NCBI GenBank assembly: GCA_026724425.1
Contig: JAIUCV010001120.1
Coordinates: 62,001-126,000 of the forward strand
DNA length: 64,000 bases
Reading direction: 5' to 3'
Source: Erythrophleum ivorense
Lineage: Eukaryota; Streptophyta; Magnoliopsida; Fabales; Fabaceae
A model generated the notes under the pieces. It saw nothing but the letters and a program-made list of their open reading frames with translations, made no database searches and had not been told where the DNA came from. The position numbers and the translations under genes were made by a program. Positions 26,301 to 37,068 of the stretch are shown here, one piece after another; the first letter of the stretch is position 1; every line of letters begins with the position of its first letter.

Positions 26301-26839
26301 TCCTTGGAGTTTAATTAGTTAATTAAATATCTTAAGGTGATAATTCAGAGGCTAATTAATAGATTAATCAATCAAATTGAAGTGTTCATTGATCTTAAAG
26401 GCAAGAATTAACGATTTAATATAGGATTAAGGTTTCAATTCAACATTAACTTATTAATTTCTTAAATCTTGAATGGTAATTCGAGATCATTTGCCATGAA
26501 CACAATTAGGGACTCTTAAACTAGAATTAATCACAATTGAATTAGGATAAGGATAGTGGATAATACCAAAAGATGAATCCAAAGCTAGTCACAAGTCTAT
26601 CATTCACCTTATAGTTCATGCATTTAGATAGTGATTAGGAATTTTGTTTTAATTTAATTCTAGTTAGTTTGATTAGATGAAAAAATCCCCTTAAATTAGG
26701 TAATTTGTAGAGTTCTTTTACACTTAGAAAACCCAATTGAACATTGAATTCTATTTTCTAGGCAGACGATCTAGGTTGCACCACTAGCTATATATTTTTT
26801 AACCTAATTTTATTTTGAGGTTGCACAACATGACCGTCA
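20366..26839 (+). mobile_element. Family E solo LTR (E3) inserted in the RT active site, itself interrupted
   Basis: It starts TGATAATTGC and ends GACCGTCA. It is flanked by a perfect 5-base target duplication ATGAT (20361-20365 and 26840-26844). Removing 20881-24625 leaves 2,729 bases without coding domains, so it is a solo LTR. Internal features are a CAC/GTA-rich stretch 20640-20880 plus 24625-25140, a purine-rich segment 25230-25510 and a TA/ATTA-rich 3' third. TG...CA ends and size fit a Ty3/gypsy LTR; the Athila/Tat lineage is only a guess from the 'TGATAATTG' start. ORFs inside are low-complexity and I treat them as chance. Confidence 0.78.
20881..24620 (+). mobile_element. Family A solo LTR (A0), best reference copy
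   Basis: It is bounded by TGTAACATCT and GGTGTCACA, 3,740 bases. The flanks AGAAA (20876-20880) and AGTAA (24621-24625) are a four-of-five target duplication. It sits inside E3, whose CAC-rich sequence continues on both sides. It carries all A landmarks in order: the 'TTTTAGCTCCAATTTGAGTG' block (21310), a short TATATATA run followed by a purine-rich leader (21475-21600), small ORF 22482-22682, the tandem block 22805-22990, the hairpin 23139-23158, and second ORF 23476-23664. Confidence 0.8.
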
Positions 26840-27949
26840 ATGATATTCTCATCTATTCTAAAAATAAGAAAAGTATGAGCAGCATTTGAGATTAGTCTTA
26901 GAAACTTTGAGAAAGAAATAACTTTGTCAAACTTAGTAAATGTGAGTTTTGGCTTACAGAGGTGAGATTTTTAGGCCATGTGATCTCCCAAGTAGGATTT
27001 GTAGTAGATCCTTATAAAGTAAAGGCAGTACTTCACTAAAAGAGATGTAGGATAGTTACAAAGATCAGGAGTTTCCTAGGTTTGGCAGGCTATTATAAGA
27101 GGTTTATCAGAGACTTTTTTCAAATAGTCATGCCATTGACCATGCTCACTAAAAATGATGTACCATTTATGTAGGATGAGAAATTTAAATAAAGTTTCCA
27201 GGAATTGAAGTATAGGTTGACCACAGCCCTAGTTCTAATTATCCTTGACCCTTGAGAGACTTTTGTAGTTTACAATGATGCTTCTAAGAAAGAGTTAGCA
27301 TGTATACTTATGCAACAAGCTAGAGTGGTAGCCTATGCTTCTAGATAGTTGAAACCATATGAAGAAAACTATCCCACCTAGGATTTAGAGCTAGTAGCAA
27401 TGGTTTTTGCTCTTAAGATATGGAGGCACTACTTGTATGGTGCAACCATAGAGATATACATTGACCACAAAAGCCTTAAGTATCTTTTTGAGCAAAAAAA
27501 ATTATGAGGTAGAAAAGATGGTTAAAATTTTTGAAAGACTATAATTATACCCTTAAATATCATCCAGGTAAGGCTAATGTAGTAGCAAATACATTAAGTT
27601 AAAAGTCTATGTATATGGCCTTTATGATGGTGAGAGAGCAGGAACTTATAAAGAAGTTTATAGATATAAATTTTTCATGTCAAGTGCATTCTAGTAAATT
27701 GCTAATGAGTAAAACCTGAATAGAAAGTGAACTAAGGAATCAAATAAGAGTAGCTCAGCCAGAAGATCAATACCTGAGAGAGATTAGAAACTAGATATTC
27801 TAAGGCAAGACCCAGAGTTTAACATATTTAAGGATGGAATAATAAGATATAGAGATAAGCTGTCTTTGCCCAAAAAGCCAAAACTAAGAAATAGAATACT
27901 AGAAAAGACACATAAAAGTAGGTACATAATTTATCCAGGTTATAACGAA
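26840..27949 (+). pseudogene. pol: G1 RT 3' part, RNase H and integrase zinc-finger start, degenerate
   Basis: The frame resumes with 'NDILIYSKN' and continues through the RT thumb and connection ('FLGLAGYYKRFIRDF' near 27075). RNase H follows: 'FVVYNDASKKELACILMQQA' (27263-27322), 'VVAYASR', 'DLELVAMVFALKIWRHYLYG' and 'IYIDHKSLKYLF'. These are standard for gypsy Pol; the SDAS motif reads NDAS. Stops sit after 'YASR' (Gln expected) and elsewhere, with a frameshift near 27505. The segment ends at 27890-27949 with 'HKSRYIIYPGYN', the start of the integrase HHCC finger, where an LTR interrupts it. It resumes at about 31580. Confidence 0.87.
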
Positions 27950-29794
27950 TGATAAATTCTGTAAAACGATGAAATAAGCCGTATAAAAGTAAGTCCTTTG
28001 AAATGAGCTAGATAATGGCCCAAAAAATTTGGGTAGTATCCTAGGCTCCTAAAAATAATAATCCTAGGCTCAGACGAGAGAAAAAAAAGATCTAAGACAG
28101 TGAAACAAAATTGTGACGAAAACTAACGAAATGTTAGGGTATTTTTGTAAATGTGTAAATTTTGAAAAAACTCATAGAAGGGCTTTTTAAATGAGAAATT
28201 TGAGTTACCAAGGGTTCTTAGAGGCCCCAAAAACCATGGGAAGCCTAGAACAGTTAAGGCCCCTCCGGTGTACGTTTTCCAACGACAATGAACCCAAACT
28301 TTAACAGATTCATTCGGGAAGGTTTTAGCTCCAATTTGAGTGATTCCAAAAGTATTTTATTAAATTTGGAACCCAAATTTTATAATAAAAAAGATGGTTT
28401 TCAAAAATGAGCTAAAACAAAGTCAAAACAAAATTACCATTACGGAAGGACGAAATTGAAATTTTTGAAAAAGCTAGTTTCTTCAATGTTCCATGAGCTT
28501 CATGACTCTTCCTCCCCTCATTTAGTTCAACCCTCTGCCCAAAATACAGAAAAAAGAAGCTCCCTCTTAGGAACACAAGAGGAGGAGAGAAAGAAAGGAA
28601 GAAACCAAGGAAAAGGTAAGGAAATCTAAGGAATTTCATGCTTCTCCTTCTTCCAATCTTGTTCCTCTCCTTCTTAGCTATCTTTTTATAGTTTTATTAA
28701 ATGGATTGGTTCTATTTTGAGTCCAAAACTAGAGGGAAGAGTTTGAATTGCTTGAGAAGAAGCAAACCAAGAAGAAAAGGTCTTGAAACTAAGCTTGAAT
28801 TTAAGGTAAGCTCTTGTTTTGGTTGCTTCCTTCCCTTGCTCTTTCTTTGTCACATTTTCGACCAAGAACAGAACCATATGGGGAAGGGATTTTTCATCTA
28901 AAAACAAGAGAGGACCTAGGGTTTTAGACCATGGAGAAGTGGAATATGACAAGAAATTGTAAGAAAAACCAATGAAAATTAGTTAGGAAAGTGTAGGATT
29001 CTTTAGGGTTTTGTAAAATCTAATTTAATACATGAATCTCCTTGGCTATTTAAGTGTTCCATTGAGCTCCTAAGACCTCTAGAAAGCCTCCCAAGTAGCT
29101 TTCCCATCAAGGAAAAATCAAAAGCTCTATGAACCTCCTTTTATGTGCATGGTTCAACCAAGGCAAGAGGATAAGGCTAGGGGATGTTTTAATTTGTTAT
29201 AACCTTGGTTTAGGACTTTATATGATGTTAGAAGATGGGAGGAACCATTGGAAACAATTTAGGAACTATGGATTGAGAGATGGGATAATGGTGTCCATAA
29301 TGGTACCTTATGAAGCAACTTGGGTTTACACTTATGTAAATGAATGTGTGATAGCTCTAAGGACCTTTAATGAGGTCAAGAGGCCTAAAAATGAAAAGAG
29401 AATGAAGCTTAGAGCTTGAATGATGAGAGTTGCTTCAATGGGCCATTTATGGAACCATTATGCCACTTATAGAACCAAGTGTGTGTTCAAGAAGGAGTTT
29501 GGTATCTTGGCTTGCTTCAAGTGCATAATTGTGTGCTATTTATGGTATTTAGGCCAAGAGAACACCAACCAACCTAGGTGTGCATGTGAGGATAAAAAAG
29601 GGAATGAGAAAGACTAAGAAAAGCTTGCAAAAATTTAAGGTAGCTCTCTACCTCATTCTCCTTGCATTCTTGTGTGCATATGTATGTCATTGTGTGCTTG
29701 TGTGTGCTCTCGTGACTTGAGAATATGCCACTTGATATCTTAAGATTGCATTGGTACCAATGTATTATCTTGAGTATAATTGATTGTGGAAAGG

Positions 29795-29985
29795 GCTCAT
29801 GAGGGTGAGGTGATGCCAAAAGTCCCTTAATGAAGGTGAAGAGATACCAAAAGTCTCATGGCATGGGTAAGACAAGGCCAAAAGTCTCTTAGAAGGGTGA
29901 GGCCAAGTCAAAAGTCCCTAAGCCAAGGGTGAGGCAAATCCAAAAATCCTAGAAGTGGGGTGAGGTAAAACCAAAAGTCCCTAGA
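29795..29985 (+). repeat. Tandem block GGGTGAGGCCAAGYCAAAAGTCC in A' LTR
   Basis: About six imperfect units of 30-40 bases: 'GTGAGGTGATGCCAAAAGTC', 'GACAAGGCCAAAAGTCTC', 'GTGAGGCCAAGTCAAAAGTC', 'GTGAGGCAAATCCAAAAATC', 'GTGAGGTAAAACCAAAAGTC'. Equivalent blocks lie upstream of the hairpin in A, C and D LTRs. Confidence 0.7.
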
Positions 29986-30121
29986 ACATGTTCTTGGCTT
30001 GAATGTGAATAGGTGGCATGAAAATTGTGACTTTGCATACTTTATGGTTGTCAAACTTTCCATACATATGCTTTGATGTGTATATACCATGAATGTTTGT
30101 GTGAATGAGTGCATGAACTAT

Positions 30122-30140
30122 TGAGATTCCATGAATCTCA
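30122..30140 (+). promoter_or_regulatory. Conserved LTR hairpin (A' copy)
   Basis: TGAGATTC, loop CAT, GAATCTCA: perfect 8-base stem followed by TTCCCC. The loop differs from D (TTC) and from the minus copy at 35451-35469 (CAA or TTG by strand) while the arms are identical. Confidence 0.5.
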
Positions 30141-31579
30141 TTCCCCTTCCCTCTTTATTCTTAAAATATCTAGGTGGTGTTCAAGAACCAAAAAATGCAA
30201 GCCAAGGGAGTTGAAAAGCTATATTTGGATCATTATGTAGTTTCTTTTATAATTGAATGTCATAGTAATTATGTATATGTTATTTTTTAGATGTAAGACC
30301 TTAAACAAATGTAAAATGATGTATGAATGTTGTATAAACCTTTGATGGCACCAAAGCAATGTAAATATGTAAATTGCCTCTTTGATAGCTTATGTGCATT
30401 AGTGTATGAATGGATGTGGAATGGCCAAATTGATATGCATAGTGTTTGGGACCACTTAGGTAGTGCCTATAAGTTGTATTGGTGCTTTTAAACTTGCCCA
30501 AGAGGTGTCAAACCATTGGAGAAGCCATTTGGACAAACTTGACACCTTATGGAAGCCAAAATTGGCCATTTTGTGAAGCTATATAACTTTTCATCAAAAT
30601 GAGCTCTTCTTAGTCTAAGATTTGGCATGGATCTAGAGCTTATTAAGAGATTTTTAGGAAACTAAATTGGGTATTATTCAAAGGTCTATGGAATTTTTGG
30701 CAAATTTTTTAAGTTCGCTAAAAAACCAAAATTTGCTGATGTTACTATTCATTTAGTCCAAAATGAATCTCTGTCACTCATGAGCCAAATGAAGTCATTT
30801 TTGCTATGAAATTTTACAAGACAAACTAGACCTTCCCAATGACCTGTGCCAATTGGAAGCACCTCAATTGGATGTCTAGAGAGGGAGATATAAATTTTTG
30901 AAGTAGTTGTTTTATTCTAGGCCCACCTCCAGACCCTCAGTACTATTATATCAATTTTTTGAGTCTTAATACTCCTGCATCAATATGGAACTATTTTTCT
31001 CCTCTAGTTAACATCAATAGCTTTCGAAATTGGTATAGATTGCATGGATTGGAATTTTTTGAAATTAATTATGAATTTCCAAAGTTTATATCAGTAATCT
31101 GTATTAGAATTCTATATAGCCTAACCTTTGTGTCTTTTCTGATATCAAGCATGGTCCAGATGAGATTTTCATGGCTAGAAATTATTTTTAGGTAGATTCA
31201 ACATCTAGAGCTTTCCAAAAAGCTATGGTTTGCTTGATTTTGATTTTTCTAGATTTAATTATAATTTTTAAGAGTTTTCCCTGAAATCTGCCACATGCTA
31301 TCCCAGAAGAATAAATGGAAAATTCGAGGTTTGGAGCTTGAAACTGTGGATTGTTTTGAGCTGTGCATGATTTTTATAAGTGATAAATAGTTAGAGAATG
31401 ATATTGGGGAACTCACAGGGTCCATATGACGCAAAATGTAAATTTAATCCTTGACGTAACGCAAATAAATTCATTATTTTCATATATTTTTTGTTGGATT
31501 TTCCTTGATAATGTGTGTAAGCCATCTTGAATTGAGAAATATGGCACTAGAATACTTGGAATGATTTAAAGATGTAACA

Positions 31580-32719
31580 TGATTTAAAGAAAATGTTTTG
31601 GTAACTTGGAATGAAAATTGACGTAATAGAGCTTGTAATAAGATGTCTAGTATGTTAGAGAATTAAGATCAAGCATGAGAGGTGAACTGGGTTACTTCAA
31701 TCCTTAGATGTCCTTGAGGGGAAATTGGATCACTTTGCTATGGATTTTATTATAGGTTGACCTAAAACATTCTCGAGGTATGATGCAATATGGGTGGTAG
31801 TGGATAGATTGACTAAATCTGCCTACTTCCTACTTATTAAAGCCATATACACCCTAGAAAAGCTAGCCCACCTGTACATAAAAGAAATTGTAAGACTTCA
31901 TGGTGTACCTAAGAGCATAGTTTCAGATATGGATCCTAAAATTACTTCAAGTTTTTAGAGATCACTATAAGATACCCTAAGAACTAAGTTAAGGTTCAAT
32001 ACAACCTACCACCCCCAAATAGACTAAACCACCCTTAAACAAATCACTAAACAAAAAGAACTATCTAAACCCTAAAGGAAATGTTATTAGTCTAGTATTC
32101 AAATGGCACCCTATGATGCTTTATATGGAAGAAAATATAGGTCTCCAGTGTGTAAGGTTGAGCTTAGTAGAAAAATTTAATAGGCTTCGAGATAGTGGAC
32201 CAAACCTCCTAATAGATAGAATTGATCACAAAGAAACTTCTAATGGCATAGAGTAGACAAAAGAGTTATGCAGATAGAAGAAGAAGGCTGTCAGAGTTTA
32301 AGGTTAGAGACCATGTGTTTATTGGAGTCTATCTAGTCACAAGGATAGGGAAGTCTATGAAAATTAAAAAGCCCAATTCAATGTACATAGGTCCATTCCA
32401 GATTTTAGACTGAGTTAGACCAATAGTTTGCAAAATAGATCTTCCTCTAAACCTAGCCTAGATTCATGATGTATTTTATTTTGTATCCCAATTCAAATAG
32501 TACTAGCCAAACCTCTCACATGTCATAGAATATGAAAATGTGCATTTATAGAACAATCTATCTTACATAGTATCACCAAATCAAATTATAAATACTAAGC
32601 TCAAGCAGTTAAGGAACAAAAACATACTATTGGTGAAAATGGTTTGGAAAGGGCTACCTCCTGGGGAGGCCACTTGGGAACTAGAAGAAGAAATAAAAAA
32701 GAAGTATTCGAAACTTTAA
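31580..32719 (+). pseudogene. pol: G1 integrase and chromodomain-like tail, degenerate
   Basis: Integrase joins retrotransposon DNA to the host chromosome. Coding resumes in the HHCC finger: 'DLKKMF', then 'RCLVC' and 'KIKHER', then 'GLLQSLDVPEGKLDHFAMDF' (31700). The catalytic core shows 'YDAIWVVVDRLTKSAYFL' and 'GVPKSIVSDMDPKITSSF'. Gln after LVC reads TAG. From 31990 several frameshifts blur the C-terminal part. At 32610-32719 the tail 'LRNKNILLVKMVWKGLPPGE' plus 'ATWELEEEIKKKYSKL' and stop resembles the chromodomain end of Tekay/Del-type chromoviruses. This places G1 in the chromovirus clade with fair confidence. Confidence 0.85.
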
Positions 32720-32761
32720 TGAGGTGTGTCACTAAATTTTAAGGATGAAATTTTTATTTAC

Positions 32762-32789
32762 AGAAAGGGAAATGTACTAAAATTTTTAT
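32762..32789 (+). other. G1 polypurine tract and start of 3' LTR
   Basis: After pol comes the family's usual tail 'AAGGATGAAATTTTTATTTA', then AGAAAGGGAAA and TGTACTAAAATTTTTATA. The purine run is the expected plus-strand priming site and TGTA the start of the 3' LTR. Only about 20 bases resemble the B LTR start (TGTAACACCTTAAAATT). Family C sequence follows at about 32790, so the 3' LTR is deleted or replaced. Confidence 0.55.
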
Positions 32790-33872
32790 ATAGATTGAGA
32801 TTTGCTACTAAGATTCTCGCAAGAATCTTACCCTATTTATCTCCCACTAACCATGACAGGTTCTTCAAGCAAGGAGAAAGAATCTGAGAAAAATTAAAGT
32901 TTAGGAATGATGTAATGGAAGCTTTTGGTATACCTATGTATTTGATAATGTATGAGGCATATTAATAATGAACTATTATATATATGACAATGATATGTAA
33001 TAGTAATCCTTTTGTAATCTTGAAAGCATATATGTATGATAGTTTGATATCTAAGATGGCAATTAGTACATGTTTTCACATATGAGAAGCTATATGTTGC
33101 ATGTGCATGGTTGGGTATGAGATGGAGAATTTTTTATGCTAGCCATATTTCATGCAATGATTCTTATGGAAATGAAGTATGAATAGATTAAAATTTGTTC
33201 AAAATAAGAGATTGCAATTTAGAGGCCAAATTAACCATTTTAGAACCAAATTTTGATTTAAATGAGTTATAAAATATATCATTACCCTTGACAATCCAAA
33301 TGATTTAGTTTGGGGCTAAGATTTGGTGGACATTTAGAGAATTTATATAGCTTTAACAAGCTAAAGATGGTATTTTTCTAAACTCTATAGAATATTTGAC
33401 GAATTTTTGAATCTGGTCCAAAATTATGGAATTATGCATTTACCATTCATACTGTCATGCCCTCAATTTTCATATCTTTTTAAGGGATAAATGGATTTAT
33501 TTTCACTTAAAATTTTTATAGCATAAATTCCATATCATAACTTTTTTGTAGACACTTAATTTGCATAAATCTGAAATACATATCCCAAGTTATAAATTAT
33601 AAAATTTGACATATAATATGACAAAGGAGGTCAATTTGGATTATATGACTCCCTTATGTATTTAGACTTTGGTTAATGATCATATGGATCAAGACAAATG
33701 TGTTTATGGAGTTTATGAATTGAAATGGCAAGAAAATAAAATTTGGACTCCTAAAGGCTTGTTTGACATGGAAATAGGTTATAAATCACTGTCGAAAGTT
33801 TTGCAATTGTTGTATTTTTATCACCTTAAGAAAGAATTAATGTGAATTGGCTATATATAGCATGTTATGACA
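32790..33872 (+). mobile_element. Family C LTR, 3' part (C1)
   Basis: It is colinear with 54215-55303: 'GATTTGCTACTAAGATTCTC', 'CATTTATCTCCCACTAACCA', 'AAAATTTGTTCAAA', 'TTTTCATATCTTTTTAAGG' and an end ATGTTATGACA (33872). The hairpin arms AGATTCT/AGAATCT are at 32810-32827. The 5' part of the LTR is absent; the junction with the G1 3' end is at about 32790. Confidence 0.6.
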
Positions 33873-34540
33873 ATTGAACTTTTTTCAAACTATTTCAAAT
33901 CCTAGAAATTTCAAAGCAGATGCGTTAATGAAATTGAGAGCCTAAAATTTGATATAAAATTAATAGTTTTTGAAAAGGATACGAAATAAGCTCAAATAAA
34001 AAGGTCAACTTGTAGGGACGTAAATGAAATTTTGAAAAAGTTTGAAATATCTTCCCTTCCTTTCTTTTGATGTCACGCTAGCCTTCTCCTTTATTTAGCA
34101 CTGACATATCAGCCCTGAACCATACCAGATATGTTGTGAAAAAGAGGGAGGAAAAAGAAGGAAAAGAAAGGCAAATAAGGTAAGGAAAAAGGCAAATTTT
34201 CATATTATGCTAGTTAGAAAACTTCTTCTTCTTAGACTTTTTCTCCTCCATGCCTTAGAGAGAAAGAGAACGAAGCAAGCTTTTGTTTGATGAAAATTTG
34301 ATAAAAACAAGGGTTTAGAAATGAAGAAAGTAAGAATATATAAATAAAATGGCAAAAAAAAAGCTATAGGAAGCAAGTCATGGTCACCTAGGTTCCTAAA
34401 TAAACTATGGAAGATGCATGTCATACCATCATTTAATATGCATATTTTCCATATCATATTCGTCATTTGATAGCAAATTACAATACTCACACTTTTAATA
34501 GCAGAGTTTCTTGTTACTAAAAGCCTTAAATAACTCAATT
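33873..34540 (+). mobile_element. LTR 5'-region fragment, family uncertain
   Basis: It resembles the 5' leader region of A/C-type LTRs: 'GAAATTTTGAAAAAGTTTGAA', then a purine-rich segment 34140-34195 ending AGGTAAGGAAAAAGG, as in A at about 21540-21610. The rest is AT-rich. No gene is visible; the minus ORF 34200-34538 looks like a chance ORF. Confidence 0.4.
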
Positions 34541-37068
34541 ATGCACAAACTAGGATTTTCATTATTTTTATTTCTAAAATTCATGCTAAACAAGTTTGTT
34601 ATACTCAAGATAGCTCATAGAGACATAACAAATCCATACATTTGGTCAATTGCATGTTTTAAGCCATTTGACACATAATAGTGACCAAACTTTAAAAATG
34701 TATAACATCAGTTACACAACTCCAATTAACGCAATTAGATGTCCTTGAAAGCTTGTAATGATAGCTATCTACTATAAAAAGTTTAAATCAAAATGAATCC
34801 ATTTGGTCCCTCAAAAAATCATAAATTTAAGACTATACCATATGAACAGTACATTGCAGAATTCTACATAATTCAGCTAACTTTAAAAATTTATAAAATA
34901 TTCTATAGAGCTCCAAAAATTATAATCTTTAGCTTTGTGAAAAGCTCTCAATGTCTCCTAATTGCATACCGAATTTCAGCCTCAAACAAAGTCTTTTGGG
35001 TTATTAATGATAAAGGGACATTTTATGGCTCAACTGGACAAAATTTTAGTTTTAAATAGTACCAATTGAGCTCTAAAATGTCATTTCTCATTTTAGGTAA
35101 GATTCAATCCATAATTATAGCATATGGGACTGATCCATCATGTTAGATTTGCCATACAACTAAAATTCATCCATCCTACATGTTCTATATACATGTATGC
35201 TCATGAACTCAAGATATCAATTTGCATAATTTCATGTGTTACAACCATTGAATGGTTTCTAGGGTATAATCCAGCACTTTTAAAGATGTTTGCATATCCA
35301 TACACCAAAATATAAGAGTATACATTCATATATGGAATAAACTCTCTAAACTAGATTTCATTGTCAAGAATGCTCTTCTTAAATCCTTTGCTCATCATTC
35401 TTTCTTCCTTGAGTTTCGCCTCATCATGCTTAGTGAATATAGGGAAAGAATGAGATTCCAAGAATCTCAGTAGCTAATCCAACATTCAAACACATATATA
35501 TGGTTCACGCAAGTATATGGAAGCAAGTATGCATATCATACACCCTATGATAAAATCATAAATCATGTTTTAGGGATCTCATGGCTCATTCAAGAACAAA
35601 ACCAAGCCCTAGGGACTTTTGGCCTAGCCTCACTCAATATCTATAAACTTTTGATTTAACCTCACTCACTTTTAAGGATTTATGACTTAACCTCACCCAC
35701 ATTCAAGAACAAAAATAAGAAACTCAAGCAAACCATTCATACCCACAATTGGGACTTTTGATTTAGTCTCACCCATATTTGGAGACTTTTGGCCTCACCT
35801 CACCTCACCCATTTCAAAGGACTTTTGGCATAGTCTCATCCATTCAAAAGCCAATCCAATCTCACAAGCAATGAAATATCATGCAATTACATAACATATT
35901 CAATCAATCAACAAATCATATAAATGACAAACAATACATATAAGCAACTAAGAAACTCAAGCAAACCATTCATACATATAAGAATGAAGGAAAAGCTACC
36001 TTGTCACACAATTTCCAATTAATTTCCTTGGTCTCTTCTCTTGGTTCCATGGCTCTATAGCTACACTTGGATATGCTCTCACTTGTTTGGCCTAGACATA
36101 TCAAATAAAGTACAAAACAATCAATGGAACCATATTTATACACATATTGGCATTACATACACAATTTAGGGTTTTAGGTGTGCTTATGGCCATATTGTAT
36201 ACCTTAAGAAGCAACTCTTATAATTTAACTTTTTGGCTCTAAATTCTCATTTGATATAAGTCGTATAAGTCTATTAGAATTCATTTGAGCCATCACTTGC
36301 ATGATTAAACAAGCCTAATAACAAGGTATTTTTTTAAGCCTATTTAAACCCTAAAAATTTACCTTTGAAAATAAGGCTTCCAAATTCAATGTAATGATTT
36401 TGTAATTATATATTTATCACATTTAGGCCTCTTAAACCATTAGAGTTCATGAAAACTCTTTCTATCTATTTATTCTACCCCTTGGTTGAATGGTGCCCTT
36501 AAAACCCTAACATGGCAAATTTCATGGTTTTAATCAATTCTAGCTTTAGATTCTTATTCCTTGCATAAAAAATACATTTAAATACACCACTTAGGAGTTG
36601 AAAACAACATGGTTTCCCCTTCTTCCACACCTAGGTTGAATTTCCACCTATTATGGTCCAACTTGTTGTTTTCAAGGATTTAATGGAAACAAATGCTAGA
36701 TATGAAATCCTTGCATGCTAAAACCCTTAAATTCATCAAGAACACATGAAGAAAAATTTCCTTCCTCACTCTCTCTCTGATGGTCGAATGAACAAGGGCC
36801 AAGAAACACAAAATATTTCAAGTGTTTCAACTAGAAACTTACCTCAATGTGGAGTACTCTTTGCATAGACTAATTTCCTCTGAACAATTTCTTAAAAAGA
36901 GCTTCTTTTTTGTATTGGGTTAGATTCAAACTTTAACTTTTTAGGAAAAAAAATCACCATAAAAAAGCTCTAAGAGAGTATATTAATCTCCCTAATTGGT
37001 GCAAGATGAAACGAGACTGTTTACTTATCTAAATTAGGGCTTGAATTCTCTCTCTTTCTTCCCTTCTT
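34541..37068 (-). mobile_element. Family C LTR (C2), minus orientation, 3' segment
   Basis: Read in reverse it shows the A/C layout: a 3' region (34790-35060, the inverse of the A segment at 4090-4200), a perfect hairpin at 35451-35469, and the tandem block in inverse form (GGGACTTTTGGCCTAGCCTC) at 35610-35845. It then runs through the middle region to 37068. It is cut by the A3 LTR and continues at 40820. Its 3' terminus was not located. Confidence 0.55.
35451..35469 (-). promoter_or_regulatory. Conserved LTR hairpin (C2 copy)
   Basis: On the minus strand GCTAC-TGAGATTC, loop TTG, GAATCTCA-TTC. Perfect 8-base stem in the C2 LTR, downstream (in LTR sense) of its tandem block at 35610-35845. 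Confidence 0.5.

Larger units (their letters stand above)
27950..31579 (+). mobile_element. Family A-related LTR (A') inserted in G1 integrase
   Basis: It begins TGATAAATTCTG, alignable with TGTAACATTCTG, and ends GATGTAACA, alignable with GGTGTTACA, about 3,630 bases. It carries the A block order: the 'GGTTTTAGCTCCAATTTGAG' segment (28321), a purine-rich leader (28560-28620), a tandem block (29795-29985), a perfect hairpin at 30122-30140, and a 3' region parallel to A. The two halves of the integrase finger lie on either side. A clean target duplication is not visible (possible GAATG/AGATG), so borders are good to about 10 bases. Confidence 0.68.

Noticed and set aside
27950..31579. A target duplication for the A' LTR (GAATG/AGATG)
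   Set aside because: Only three of five bases agree and it does not fit TG...CA termini, so I left the border approximate.
34200..34538. 112-residue minus ORF
   Set aside because: No domain recognised; lies in an LTR fragment with AT-rich composition.
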